NCBI GenBank assembly: GCA_964617335.1
Contig: CAZTXG010000023.1
Coordinates: 1 to 28,052, forward strand
Origin: UBA2658 sp964617335
GTDB lineage: Bacteria > Bacillota > Clostridia > Oscillospirales > Oscillospiraceae
Length of the DNA stretch: 28,052 nt
Reading direction: 5' to 3'
Numbering within the stretch: position 1 is the stretch's first letter; each line of letters opens with the position of its first letter. Position numbers and translations under genes: made by a program. Of this stretch, positions 7,527-15,028 are shown one piece after another. A model generated the notes under the pieces. That model saw nothing but the letters and a program-made list of their open reading frames with translations, did not search any database and was not told the origin of the DNA.

Positions 7527-9698
7527 TTATTCCGCATCCGCACTTTTTTTGCCTGCCTGTTTTATGCTTAAGGAAATTCGTTTTTTGTCTGGGTCCGTTT
7601 CTAAAACCAGAACATTTACAAGGTCGCCCACCTTCAGCACCTCTCCCGGATGCTTAATATAGCGCTCGCATATTTGGGAGATATGCACAAGGCCGTCTTG
7701 ATGCACGCCTATGTCCACAAAAACACCGAAGTCAATGACATTTCTGACAGTTCCCTGAAGCTCCATGCCGGGGCTTAAATCTTTAATATCCAAAAGGTCA
7801 CGCCTTAATATTGGCGGCGGCAGCTCGTCTCTGGGGTCACGGCCTGGCTTTATAAGCTCTTTTATAATATCCTCAACTGTTGGGATGCCGGCGCCGCTGT
7901 ATTCGGAAACTCGCTCTAAACTAAGCTCTTTTGCTCTTTCGGAAAGCTCGGCGGCATCGTCTTTTGAAAAATCTTTTAGTGAATAGCCGCATATTTCCAA
8001 AATCTTTTCCGCTGCCCCATAGCTTTCCGGGTGGACTCCCGTATTATCAAGAAAGCTTTTGCTTTCGGGCACACGAAGAAAGCCGGCGCATTGCTGGAAG
8101 GCCTTAGGGCCGATTTTTGGAACCTTTTGCAGGGTTTTTCTTGTGGTGAAGGCTCCGTTTTCCTCACGGTAAATCACGATATTTTTCGCCGTTGTGTTGT
8201 TTAAGCCGGAAACCCTTGCCAAAAGTGAGGGTGAGGCCGTGTTAAGGTCAACCCCAACGGCATTTACGCAGTCTTCCACAACGTTAGCCAAGGTTTCATC
8301 CAGCCTTGCCTGGGGCATATCGTGCTGATATTGCCCAACGCCTATGGATTTAGGATCAATTTTAACAAGCTCTGCCAAGGGGTCTTGAAGCCGTCTTGCA
8401 ATTGAAACGGCGCTTCGCAGAGACACGTCAAAATCCGGAAACTCCTCGGCTGCAAGCTTTGAAGCACTGTAAACCGAGGCTCCGGCTTCATTTACAATCA
8501 TATAGGAAACATGAGGCAGCTCCCGAAGCATATCCGAAATAAAAATTTCAGATTCCTTGGAGGCCGTGCCGTTTCCTATGGCTATGGCTGTGACCTTATG
8601 GCTGTTTATCATTCTTGTGAGAATGCTTTTCGCCTCAGCAGTTTTGCTCAGGGGAGGTGTGGGGTATACAACTGAAGTTTCAAGCACCTTGCCGGTTTCA
8701 TCCACAACGGCAATTTTGCAGCCTGTGCGGTAGGCAGGGTCAAAGCCCATAATAACATTATTTTTAAGTGGGGGCTGCATAAGAAGGGGCTTAAGGTTTG
8801 CCCCAAACATTTTTATGGCCTGCTCGCTTGCCTTATCTGTAAGCTCATTGCGTATTTCCCTTTCCACAGAAGGGAAAATAAGACGGGAATAAGAGTCCTC
8901 GGCTGCGGAAATTACAAAGGCTGTGGAAATGCTGCCGGGCTTTATAAGCTGTCTGCGGATAACAGCCAAGGCCTCAACAGGGTCAATTTCCACAGCAGCC
9001 TTTAAAAAGCCTTCGGCCTCTCCCCTGTTTATGGCAAGAATACGATGGCTTTGAAGCCTTGCCACCGGCTCTTTAAAATCGTAATACAGCCTGTAAACGC
9101 TGTCTTCATCGCCGGCGGCACGAACCCGCAAAACCGCAAGCCGATTAAAAATCTCTTTCAGCCTTTTGCGTATGTCTGCATTGTCGGATATATCCTCGGC
9201 AATAATATCATTTGCTCCCCCAAGGACATCTTCAATAGTTTCAAGGCCTTTTTCAGGGTCAATAAAAACCTTGGCGTGTTCCTCAAGGCTTCCCTCTTTA
9301 AGGCTTTGCTCAAAGAAAAGGGCGGCTAGCGGCTCAAGTCCGCGCTCCCTTGCGATTGTTGCCCTTGTACGGCGCTTTTGCTTAAAGGGTCTGTAAATAT
9401 CCTCAAGCTCTGCCAAGGTTTTTGCATTTTCAACAGACTCTAAAAGCTCTTGAGTAAGCTTTCCTTGAGTTTCAATGGAGCTTAAAATTTCCTCACGCCG
9501 CTTTTGAAGATTTCGCAGGTATTGCAGTCTGTCATATATTTCCCGCAAAAGCTGGTCGTCCATAGCTCCGTGCATTTCCTTGCGGTAACGGGCAATAAAG
9601 GGGATTGTGTTCCCCTCATCAATAAGAGATATTATGTTTTCAATATGCTGCATCTTTTGTTTAAACTCGGCAGCGAGAATATTCACTGTGTTTTCCAT
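7527..9698 (-). CDS. tex: Tex family S1 RNA-binding protein
   Basis: A 723-residue Tex protein, a conserved nucleic-acid-binding factor linked to transcription. The domains are all present in order: N-terminal helical region with FIARYRKEMHGAMDD (about 34-48), RNase H-like YqgF fold with GFDPAYRTGCKIAVVD (about 320-335), the helix-hairpin-helix pair around VGVDLNTASPSLLARVSGL and LQKVPKIGPKAF (about 490-550), and a C-terminal S1 domain (GTVRNVIDFGVFVDIGVHQDGLVHIS, about 645-670). The open frame can begin at a TTG at 9725, but the ATG at 9698 has AGGAG upstream and the family's usual start, so I chose it. A promoter fits at 9734-9762. Confidence 0.95.
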   Translation of the reverse strand: MENTVNILAAEFKQKMQHIENIISLIDEGNTIPFIARYRKEMHGAMDDQLLREIYDRLQYLRNLQKRREEILSSIETQGKLTQELLESVENAKTLAELEDIYRPFKQKRRTRATIARERGLEPLAALFFEQSLKEGSLEEHAKVFIDPEKGLETIEDVLGGANDIIAEDISDNADIRKRLKEIFNRLAVLRVRAAGDEDSVYRLYYDFKEPVARLQSHRILAINRGEAEGFLKAAVEIDPVEALAVIRRQLIKPGSISTAFVISAAEDSYSRLIFPSVEREIRNELTDKASEQAIKMFGANLKPLLMQPPLKNNVIMGFDPAYRTGCKIAVVDETGKVLETSVVYPTPPLSKTAEAKSILTRMINSHKVTAIAIGNGTASKESEIFISDMLRELPHVSYMIVNEAGASVYSASKLAAEEFPDFDVSLRSAVSIARRLQDPLAELVKIDPKSIGVGQYQHDMPQARLDETLANVVEDCVNAVGVDLNTASPSLLARVSGLNNTTAKNIVIYREENGAFTTRKTLQKVPKIGPKAFQQCAGFLRVPESKSFLDNTGVHPESYGAAEKILEICGYSLKDFSKDDAAELSERAKELSLERVSEYSGAGIPTVEDIIKELIKPGRDPRDELPPPILRRDLLDIKDLSPGMELQGTVRNVIDFGVFVDIGVHQDGLVHISQICERYIKHPGEVLKVGDLVNVLVLETDPDKKRISLSIKQAGKKSADAE

Positions 9699-9733
9699 TT
9701 TAAATTTGCTCCTATATCTACTCAATTCACTTA

Positions 9734-9762
9734 AGTTTAGTCTAAAAAGGCAAATTATTCAA
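9734..9762 (-). promoter_or_regulatory. candidate SigA promoter of tex
   Basis: On the minus strand TTGAAT (9762-9757) and TAAACT (9739-9734) have a 17-base spacer, each with 4/6 consensus matches. The start site would be about 30 bases upstream of the tex ATG. Confidence 0.5.
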
Positions 9763-9802
9763 GGGCAATTTCTTTTTGATGAGGCGGCATTTTAAGTTTA
9801 TA

Positions 9803-9831
9803 TTGTTTTCCAAAGTAATAGAAGTTATAAT
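9803..9831 (+). promoter_or_regulatory. candidate SigA promoter of CoA-disulfide reductase fusion gene
   Basis: TTGTTT (9803-9808) and a perfect TATAAT (9826-9831) are separated by 17 bases. The -10 lies inside the first of two GTTATAAnnnnAAC boxes, so a protein bound there would block RNA polymerase. A second TATAAT at 9880-9885 lacks a -35 at usable distance. Confidence 0.55.
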
Positions 9832-9891
9832 TTTAACTGCAAACGTGATTTTGTCACAGAGTTGACTTCGGGGAATTGTTATAATCATAAC
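9824..9891 (+). repeat. paired operator-like boxes GTTATAAnnnnAAC
   Basis: Two 14-base boxes, GTTATAATTTTAAC (9824-9837) and GTTATAATCATAAC (9878-9891), match at 12 of 14 positions and are 54 bases apart centre to centre, about five helical turns. Each is partly self-complementary (GTTAT...ATAAC in the second). The second resembles the first ten positions of the PerR box TTATAATNATTATAA. They sit over the promoter and in the leader of a thiol-redox gene, which suggests an operator. Confidence 0.45.
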
Positions 9892-9917
9892 GAATACTGC
9901 AAGGAGGACTTGTGAGA

Positions 9918-12371
9918 ATGGGCAAAACAGTAATTATCGGTGGTGTGGCAGGCGGAGCAAGCTGCGCTGCCAGACTCAGACGGCTTGATGAAAATGCCGA
10001 AATAGTGCTTTTAGAACGGGGCGAATACATCTCCTACGCAAACTGCGGCCTTCCCTACCACGTCGGTGACGTTATAAAATCAAGGGACGCTCTGCTTCTT
10101 CAGACTCCCGAAGAAATGAATCAAAAATTTAATATTGATGTTAGGGTTAAAAATGAGGTAAACGCAATTGATCCCTCCTCAAAAACTATTACAGTTAAAA
10201 ATCACGAAACAGGCGAAAGCTATGAGGAAAGCTATGACACTCTGGTTATTTCCACAGGCTCATCTCCCCTGCGCCCTCCAATTCCGGGCATAGATTCCCC
10301 TCGGATTAAAACTCTTTGGACTGTGGGTGACACAGACAGCATAAGAAGATTTGTGCAAGAGGGCGGCATCAAATCCGCTGCTGTAATCGGCGGCGGCTTT
10401 ATAGGTCTGGAAATGGCGGAAAACCTCCACCGCGCGGGGCTTTCAGTAAGCATAATTGAAATGCTTCCCCAGGTTATGGCCCCTCTGGATTATGAGATGG
10501 CCCAGCTTCTCCATGAAAATATCAGCCAAAACGGCGTTGACCTGCATCTGGAGGACGGGGTTTCCTCCTTTGAAGATAAAGGCGATCTGGTTGACATAAG
10601 TCTGAAAAGCGGCAAAGTCGTTTCAGCCCAGCTTGTTATTTTATCTATAGGCGTACGGCCCAACGGCCAGCTTGCAAAAGAGGCAGGCCTTGCCATGAAC
10701 GAGCGCGGCGGAATTGTTGTTGACGAATACATGAGAACCTCCGCTCCGGATATTTATGCTGTTGGCGACGTTATAGAGGTTAAAGACCTTGTAAGCGGCG
10801 ACCGCACCATGATTCCTCTTGCAGGGCCTGCAAACAAGCAGGGGCGCATTGCCGCCGATAACATTGCCGGAGGAAAGGAAGTCTATGCCGGAACCCAAGG
10901 CACTTCCGTGGCTCAGGTTTTTGACTTAAGCGCCGCTTCCACCGGAGCCAACGAAAAAGCTCTTATTAAGCGCGGGCTTATAAAAGGACAGGACTACGAG
11001 ACAGTTACGATTACGCAAAACTCTCACGCCGGTTATTATCCGGGCGCAACTCCTCTAACCTTAAAGCTTATTTTCTCCCGCGACGGGGAAAAGATTTTTG
11101 GCGCACAAATAGTAGGCCGTGACGGGGTTGATAAACGCATAGACACAATCGCTGTGACCATGCGTCTTAATGGCTCTATCCATGACCTTAAAGCCCTTGA
11201 ACTGGCCTATGCTCCCCCCTATTCCTCGGCTAAGGACCCTGTCAACATGGCTGGTTTTATGGCTGAAAACCTTCTTAATGGAAGGGCCCGCTTTGCCGAT
11301 TGGGACATTATAGAAAAAAATACGGATGTACAGGTACTGGATGTTCGTGAACCTTCGGAACTTTTGGCCTTTTCTATTCCGGGAGTTATTAGCATACCTT
11401 TAGGTCAGCTTCGCTCAAGGCTTTCTGAATTGGACAAAACCCGTAATACAGTGGTTTTCTGTGCCATCGGTGTGCGCGCTTACAATGCATCGAGAATTCT
11501 CATGCAAAACGGCTTTGAGAACGTTTGTATCTACCCCGGGGGAGTAAGATTTTACAGCTCTACCCACTATATACCCGGCGCTCCTGTAGAGTTTGACACC
11601 CCTGTTGCCGACAGCGGCAATATAATAGATGAAAATGAAGCTTTCCCCTCCATAAAGCTTGATTGCAGCGGTCTGCAATGTCCGGGGCCAATCATGAAGG
11701 TTTTTGAGACTGTAAAAGAAATGACGGACGGGCAGGAGCTGGAGATTTATGCCTCTGACCCTGGCTTTTTAAAAGACATTGCCTCCTGGTGTTCAAGGAC
11801 GGGCAACACCCTCATAAGCACAGAAAAGCGTGGGAACGAATACATTGCCCTTATACAGAAAGGCAACTCCGCCATGGCCGCAATCCCTGATGTCTGCCAG
11901 AATGACGGCAAAACCATTGTGGTATTCTCCGGTGATTTAGACAAGGTAATTGCAAGCTTTATAATCGCCAACGGCGCTGCCGCCATGGGAAGACCCGTAA
12001 CTATGTTCTTCACATTTTGGGGGCTTAATGTCCTGCGCCGTGACTCTAAGGAAAAGGTTGATAAAAGCTTTATTGAGGCAATGTTCGGCTCTATGATGCC
12101 AAGGGGAAGCGAAAAGCTTAAGCTTTCCAAAATGAATATGGGCGGCATGGGAACTGCCATGATGAAAAAAGTCATGAGAGATAAAAACGTTGATTCCCTA
12201 AGTGAGCTTATTAAAAAAGCCATGGGAGCAGGAGTTAAGCTTGTTGCCTGCACCATGAGCATGGACGTTATGGGCATAAAGCCCGAAGAGCTTATTGACG
12301 GTGTGGAGCTGGGCGGCGTAGGGGCTTATCTCGGTGACGCTGAGCAGTCCAATGTTAACCTCTTTATTTGA
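9918..12371 (+). CDS. CoA-disulfide reductase / rhodanese / TusA / DsrE-like four-module fusion
   Basis: A 817-residue soluble flavoprotein of four joined modules. Residues 1 to about 450 are a CoA-disulfide reductase/NADH oxidase-type flavoenzyme: FAD motif GGVAGGAS at 8-15, redox cysteine Cys43 in SYANCGLPYH, second nucleotide site AVIGGGFIGLEMAE, and a C-terminal dimer domain. About 455-555 is a rhodanese with sulfur-carrying Cys515 in VFCAIGVRA. About 578-645 is a TusA domain with LDCSGLQCPGP (Cys583, Cys588). About 660-817 is a DsrE-like domain with Cys778 in ACTMSMDVMGI. The set suggests reduction of CoA disulfide, persulfide or polysulfide with sulfur passed between cysteines. The start ATG at 9918 has AAGGAGG ten bases upstream; a GTG at 9912 is too close. 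It stands alone between its own promoter and a strong terminator. The substrate is inferred. Confidence 0.92.
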   Translation: MGKTVIIGGVAGGASCAARLRRLDENAEIVLLERGEYISYANCGLPYHVGDVIKSRDALLLQTPEEMNQKFNIDVRVKNEVNAIDPSSKTITVKNHETGESYEESYDTLVISTGSSPLRPPIPGIDSPRIKTLWTVGDTDSIRRFVQEGGIKSAAVIGGGFIGLEMAENLHRAGLSVSIIEMLPQVMAPLDYEMAQLLHENISQNGVDLHLEDGVSSFEDKGDLVDISLKSGKVVSAQLVILSIGVRPNGQLAKEAGLAMNERGGIVVDEYMRTSAPDIYAVGDVIEVKDLVSGDRTMIPLAGPANKQGRIAADNIAGGKEVYAGTQGTSVAQVFDLSAASTGANEKALIKRGLIKGQDYETVTITQNSHAGYYPGATPLTLKLIFSRDGEKIFGAQIVGRDGVDKRIDTIAVTMRLNGSIHDLKALELAYAPPYSSAKDPVNMAGFMAENLLNGRARFADWDIIEKNTDVQVLDVREPSELLAFSIPGVISIPLGQLRSRLSELDKTRNTVVFCAIGVRAYNASRILMQNGFENVCIYPGGVRFYSSTHYIPGAPVEFDTPVADSGNIIDENEAFPSIKLDCSGLQCPGPIMKVFETVKEMTDGQELEIYASDPGFLKDIASWCSRTGNTLISTEKRGNEYIALIQKGNSAMAAIPDVCQNDGKTIVVFSGDLDKVIASFIIANGAAAMGRPVTMFFTFWGLNVLRRDSKEKVDKSFIEAMFGSMMPRGSEKLKLSKMNMGGMGTAMMKKVMRDKNVDSLSELIKKAMGAGVKLVACTMSMDVMGIKPEELIDGVELGGVGAYLGDAEQSNVNLFI

Positions 12372-12391
12372 GCACGCTCATTTAAAAACAT

Positions 12392-12434
12392 AAAAAGGCA
12401 GCGGAAAATCTTTTGGATTTTCCGCTGCCTTTTT
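12392..12434. terminator. bidirectional terminator between convergent genes
   Basis: A perfect 19-bp stem, AAAAAGGCAGCGGAAAATC with its complement, around a 5-base loop, ending in a run of T on the plus strand and of T on the minus strand. It serves the fusion gene (plus) and, 54 bases beyond its stop, the deacetylase gene (minus). Confidence 0.92.
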
Positions 12435-12487
12435 TATATTTATCTGCTTTGTTTTACGATGCTAAAATCGACCTCTCACAAACTAAA

Positions 12488-13267
12488 CTAAGGCTTATAC
12501 TGCTTTCCCGTATGGTCAATTTCATACTCGCCGTCCAAAAGCAGCTGGGAAACTGGAACAAGCTCATAGCCGTCTTGTATGAGAGCTTCGATTATAGACG
12601 GCAGGGCTTCCGGTGTATGCTCTGCAGCATTATGGAATAAAACTATGGAACCGGAAACAACTCTAGTAACCACACGCTGGGTGATTTCCGAAGCTGAAAT
12701 GCCTTTCCAGTCAAGGCTGTCCACGTCCCACTGAATAGCTGTCATGCCTATGGAGTTTACGGTCTTTATAACATTGTCGTCATACTCACCATAGGGGCAG
12801 CGAAATAGCGTGGGTTTAACTCCCGTTATCTTTTCTATCTTATCATTGCAGGCAGTGAGGTTTTCAACAATTTGGCTTTCACTAAGCTTTGTGAAATGTG
12901 CGTGGTCATCTGAATGGCTCATAACATCGTGTCCGGCATCATGCAAGGCTTTAACAGACTCCGGATATTTAACCACCCAATCACCGACTATGAAAAACGT
13001 TGCCTTAATATTATATTTTTCCAAAATGTCAATAAGAGTTTGCGTATCTTCGTTTCCCCAAGCAGCGTCAAAGGTGAGACTTGCGCATTTGTTATCACGG
13101 GCGACAGAATATATGGGAAGCTCTCTTTTGGTTGCGGATGCTCCGATTATTGCAGGATTGTTTATAAGCCATGTAATACCTAGTAAAATTGCAATGGCGA
13201 TAACCGCCGCTGTGAGTCTTTTATGTTTCCTTACAAAACTGCCGAAGGATTTTAGTTTGTCGTTCAA
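12488..13267 (-). CDS. polysaccharide deacetylase, PdaB-like
   Basis: A 259-residue protein with an N-terminal membrane anchor (hydrophobic at about 18-36) and an extracellular NodB-type deacetylase domain, which would remove acetyl groups from peptidoglycan sugars. Motif 1 is LTFDAAWGN instead of the usual TFDDG: the base aspartate is kept, but the metal-binding aspartate is replaced by alanine, as seen in related clostridial and PdaB-type proteins. Motif 2 is HSDDH and motif 3 RCPYGEYD. The C-terminal motif is VLFHNA. The start is TTG at 13267 with GGAGAG upstream; an ATG nearby is out of frame. In Bacillus PdaB is needed for spore maintenance, and the sporulation genes in this window fit that role, but a vegetative wall function is also possible. 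Confidence 0.83.
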   Translation of the reverse strand: MNDKLKSFGSFVRKHKRLTAAVIAIAILLGITWLINNPAIIGASATKRELPIYSVARDNKCASLTFDAAWGNEDTQTLIDILEKYNIKATFFIVGDWVVKYPESVKALHDAGHDVMSHSDDHAHFTKLSESQIVENLTACNDKIEKITGVKPTLFRCPYGEYDDNVIKTVNSIGMTAIQWDVDSLDWKGISASEITQRVVTRVVSGSIVLFHNAAEHTPEALPSIIEALIQDGYELVPVSQLLLDGEYEIDHTGKQYKP

Positions 13268-13473
13268 ATTTCATCACTCTCCAAAAGGCTTTTTTAAATG
13301 ATATGTACGGGGAAAAAATATAATTCCTATAGAGAGTGCTTTTATTGTACTTGCTATAAAAAATCTGCTTTTTTCGATTGTATTAGTCTGGTTATGATAA
13401 AATTTATTCCTTGCAGAGGTTTGCAATATCTGCAGCTATAGCTTTCATATCAGCTGTCTTCATATATAGCCTG

Positions 13474-13502
13474 TTGCTTTATATGGGCAAAACTAATATA
13501 AT
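13474..13502 (+). promoter_or_regulatory. candidate promoter of mtnA
   Basis: TTGCTT (13474-13479), a 17-base spacer, and a perfect TATAAT (13497-13502). The -35 matches only in TTG. It would start transcription just before the ribosome binding site at 13514-13520. Confidence 0.45.
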
Positions 13503-13529
13503 TATATAAAAATGAAAGGTAGCGCAAAT

Positions 13530-14570
13530 ATGGAAAATATCAGATATGACCAAAATGAAAACAAGCTTTATATAATTGACCAAAGCCTTCTTCCCAACGA
13601 GGAACGTGAAATTTTGCTGGATACGGCAGAAGAAATGTTTGATGCCATAAAAAAGCTTAAGGTGCGGGGAGCCCCGGCCATTGGAATTTGCTCTGCCTAC
13701 TGCCTGTACCTGCTTTCAACTAAAATAAAAGCTGAAAACACGGAGGATTTTATAAATCAGCTTGAAAAACACGCCGAATATTTAAACTCCTCCCGCCCAA
13801 CGGCTGTTAATCTAAGCTGGGCTTTAAAGCGTATGCTTTCCCTTGCCAAGAAAAATAAAGCCCTGCCCATGGAAGAAATAAAAATAAGCCTGCTGCAATG
13901 CGCAAGGGATATTCACAATGAGGACATTGAAATGTGCCGCAGTATTTCCGAGCATGGGCTCACCCTTGTGAAAAACGGCGATGGCATCCTTACCCACTGC
14001 AACGCCGGGCCTTTGGCAACTTCAAAATACGGAACCGCCCTTGGCCCAATTTTGTTGGGCAAAGAGCGGGGCATAGAATTTCGTGTGTTCGCCGACGAAA
14101 CCCGCCCCCTTCTTCAAGGGGCAAGGCTTACAAGTTATGAGCTTTATAAGGCAGGGGTGGACGTCACCTTAATCTGCGATAATATGGCCAATATGGTTAT
14201 GAGAAACGGCTGGATAAACGCCGTTTTTGTGGGCTGTGACAGGGTTGCGGCAAACGGCGACACGGCGAATAAAATCGGCACCTGCGGCGTTGCGGTGCTG
14301 GCAAAGCATTACGGTATTCCCTTTTATGTTTTAGGCCCCACCTCCACCATAGACCTTAGCTGTAAAACCGGAGCTGACATTGAAATTGAAGAGCGTGACC
14401 CCGAGGAAATTAAGAAAATGTTCTATGAAAAGCCCATGGCACCAGAAGGGGTAAAGTGCTTTAACCCCGCCTTTGACGTGACGGACGCAGAGCTTATTTC
14501 TGGCATTGTGACCCAAAAGGGCATATGCCGCCCACCTTATACACAGAGCCTTGCTAAGCTTTTTAAATAA
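13530..14570 (+). CDS. mtnA: methylthioribose-1-phosphate isomerase MtnA
   Basis: A 346-residue isomerase that converts 5-methylthioribose-1-phosphate to methylthioribulose-1-phosphate, a step of methionine salvage. It is related to eIF2B regulatory subunits. Signature stretches are KVRGAPAIGICSAY near 45-58, ILTHCNAGPLATSKYGTA with catalytic Cys157, the loop FADETRPLLQGARLT, and VGCDRVAANGDTANKIGT with catalytic Asp237; these correspond to Cys160 and Asp240 in Bacillus MtnA. The ATG at 13512 has no ribosome binding site, but the ATG at 13530 has GAAAGGT nine bases upstream, so I chose the latter. No other salvage gene is nearby, so it may serve a short methylthioribose or 5'-deoxyadenosine disposal route. 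Confidence 0.93.
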   Translation: MENIRYDQNENKLYIIDQSLLPNEEREILLDTAEEMFDAIKKLKVRGAPAIGICSAYCLYLLSTKIKAENTEDFINQLEKHAEYLNSSRPTAVNLSWALKRMLSLAKKNKALPMEEIKISLLQCARDIHNEDIEMCRSISEHGLTLVKNGDGILTHCNAGPLATSKYGTALGPILLGKERGIEFRVFADETRPLLQGARLTSYELYKAGVDVTLICDNMANMVMRNGWINAVFVGCDRVAANGDTANKIGTCGVAVLAKHYGIPFYVLGPTSTIDLSCKTGADIEIEERDPEEIKKMFYEKPMAPEGVKCFNPAFDVTDAELISGIVTQKGICRPPYTQSLAKLFK

Positions 14571-14672
14571 GGGTTTTATTAAACTTTTTGTTGGTTTTGT
14601 CTTTACTTTATATAAATTTACCCTCTTTAACTATTTAAAACCTCAAACTTTTTAAAATATATTTTCTTTCTG

Positions 14673-14701
14673 TTGACACTGTGTATTTTAAAAGCTACAA
14701 T
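14673..14701 (+). promoter_or_regulatory. SigA promoter of the tyrosine T-box unit
   Basis: TTGACA (14673-14678) and TACAAT (14696-14701) are separated by exactly 17 bases; the -35 is perfect and the -10 matches at 5 of 6. Transcription would begin about 14708, at the first T-box stem. Confidence 0.87.
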
Positions 14702-14707
14702 TAACTT

Positions 14708-15001
14708 GTAAAAAGCGATGACCGGAAAAAAGTAAATTGAAATTATTCCTCACAGAGATTCGGCGGTTGGTGCGAGCCGAAAGGGTGGTTTCAGTTGAAT
14801 ACATTCCGTGAGCTGTGCGCCGAAAGCGGCCCTGCCGCCTGTAGACCGCAACGGGAGCGCCCGTTACAGCGCCGGGGTATCGCGCCTTTTGCGCCGTACC
14901 TGATAAGGCCGTCTTTGTGAAAAGCCGGCAAACTGAGGTGGTACCGCGGGTTATAATATATCCCGCCCTCTGTAATTTTTATTACGGAGGGCGGTTTTTT
15001 T
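14708..15001 (+). promoter_or_regulatory. T-box riboswitch, tyrosine specifier (UAC)
   Basis: A leader RNA that stops transcription unless uncharged tRNA binds. Stem I begins AGCGATGA with the AGTA bulge at 14731-14734. Its 3' side reads GAA-TAC-A-TTCC, where TTCC pairs with GGAA (14724-14727); the specifier is TAC at 14800-14802, tyrosine. The T-box AGGTGGTACCGCGGG is at 14936-14950; UGGU would pair with ACCA, fitting the A discriminator of bacterial tRNA-Tyr. The terminator stem (14963-14976 with 14981-14994) is followed by seven T. The region between is GC-rich with several further hairpins. It controls the symporter gene 28 bases downstream. Confidence 0.93.
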
Positions 15002-15028
15002 GTCCCTCCAAGGAAAGGAAATGTTTCT

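Noticed and set aside
9862..9891. Second promoter TTGACT ... TATAAT before the fusion gene
   Set aside because: The spacer between TTGACT (9862-9867) and TATAAT (9880-9885) is only 12 bases; with CATAAC (9886-9891) it is 18, but the leader would then be too short for the ribosome binding site at 9901.
11747..12277. 176-codon minus-strand frame
   Set aside because: Lies entirely opposite the DsrE-like end of the CoA-disulfide reductase fusion; its composition is what antisense of that gene gives.
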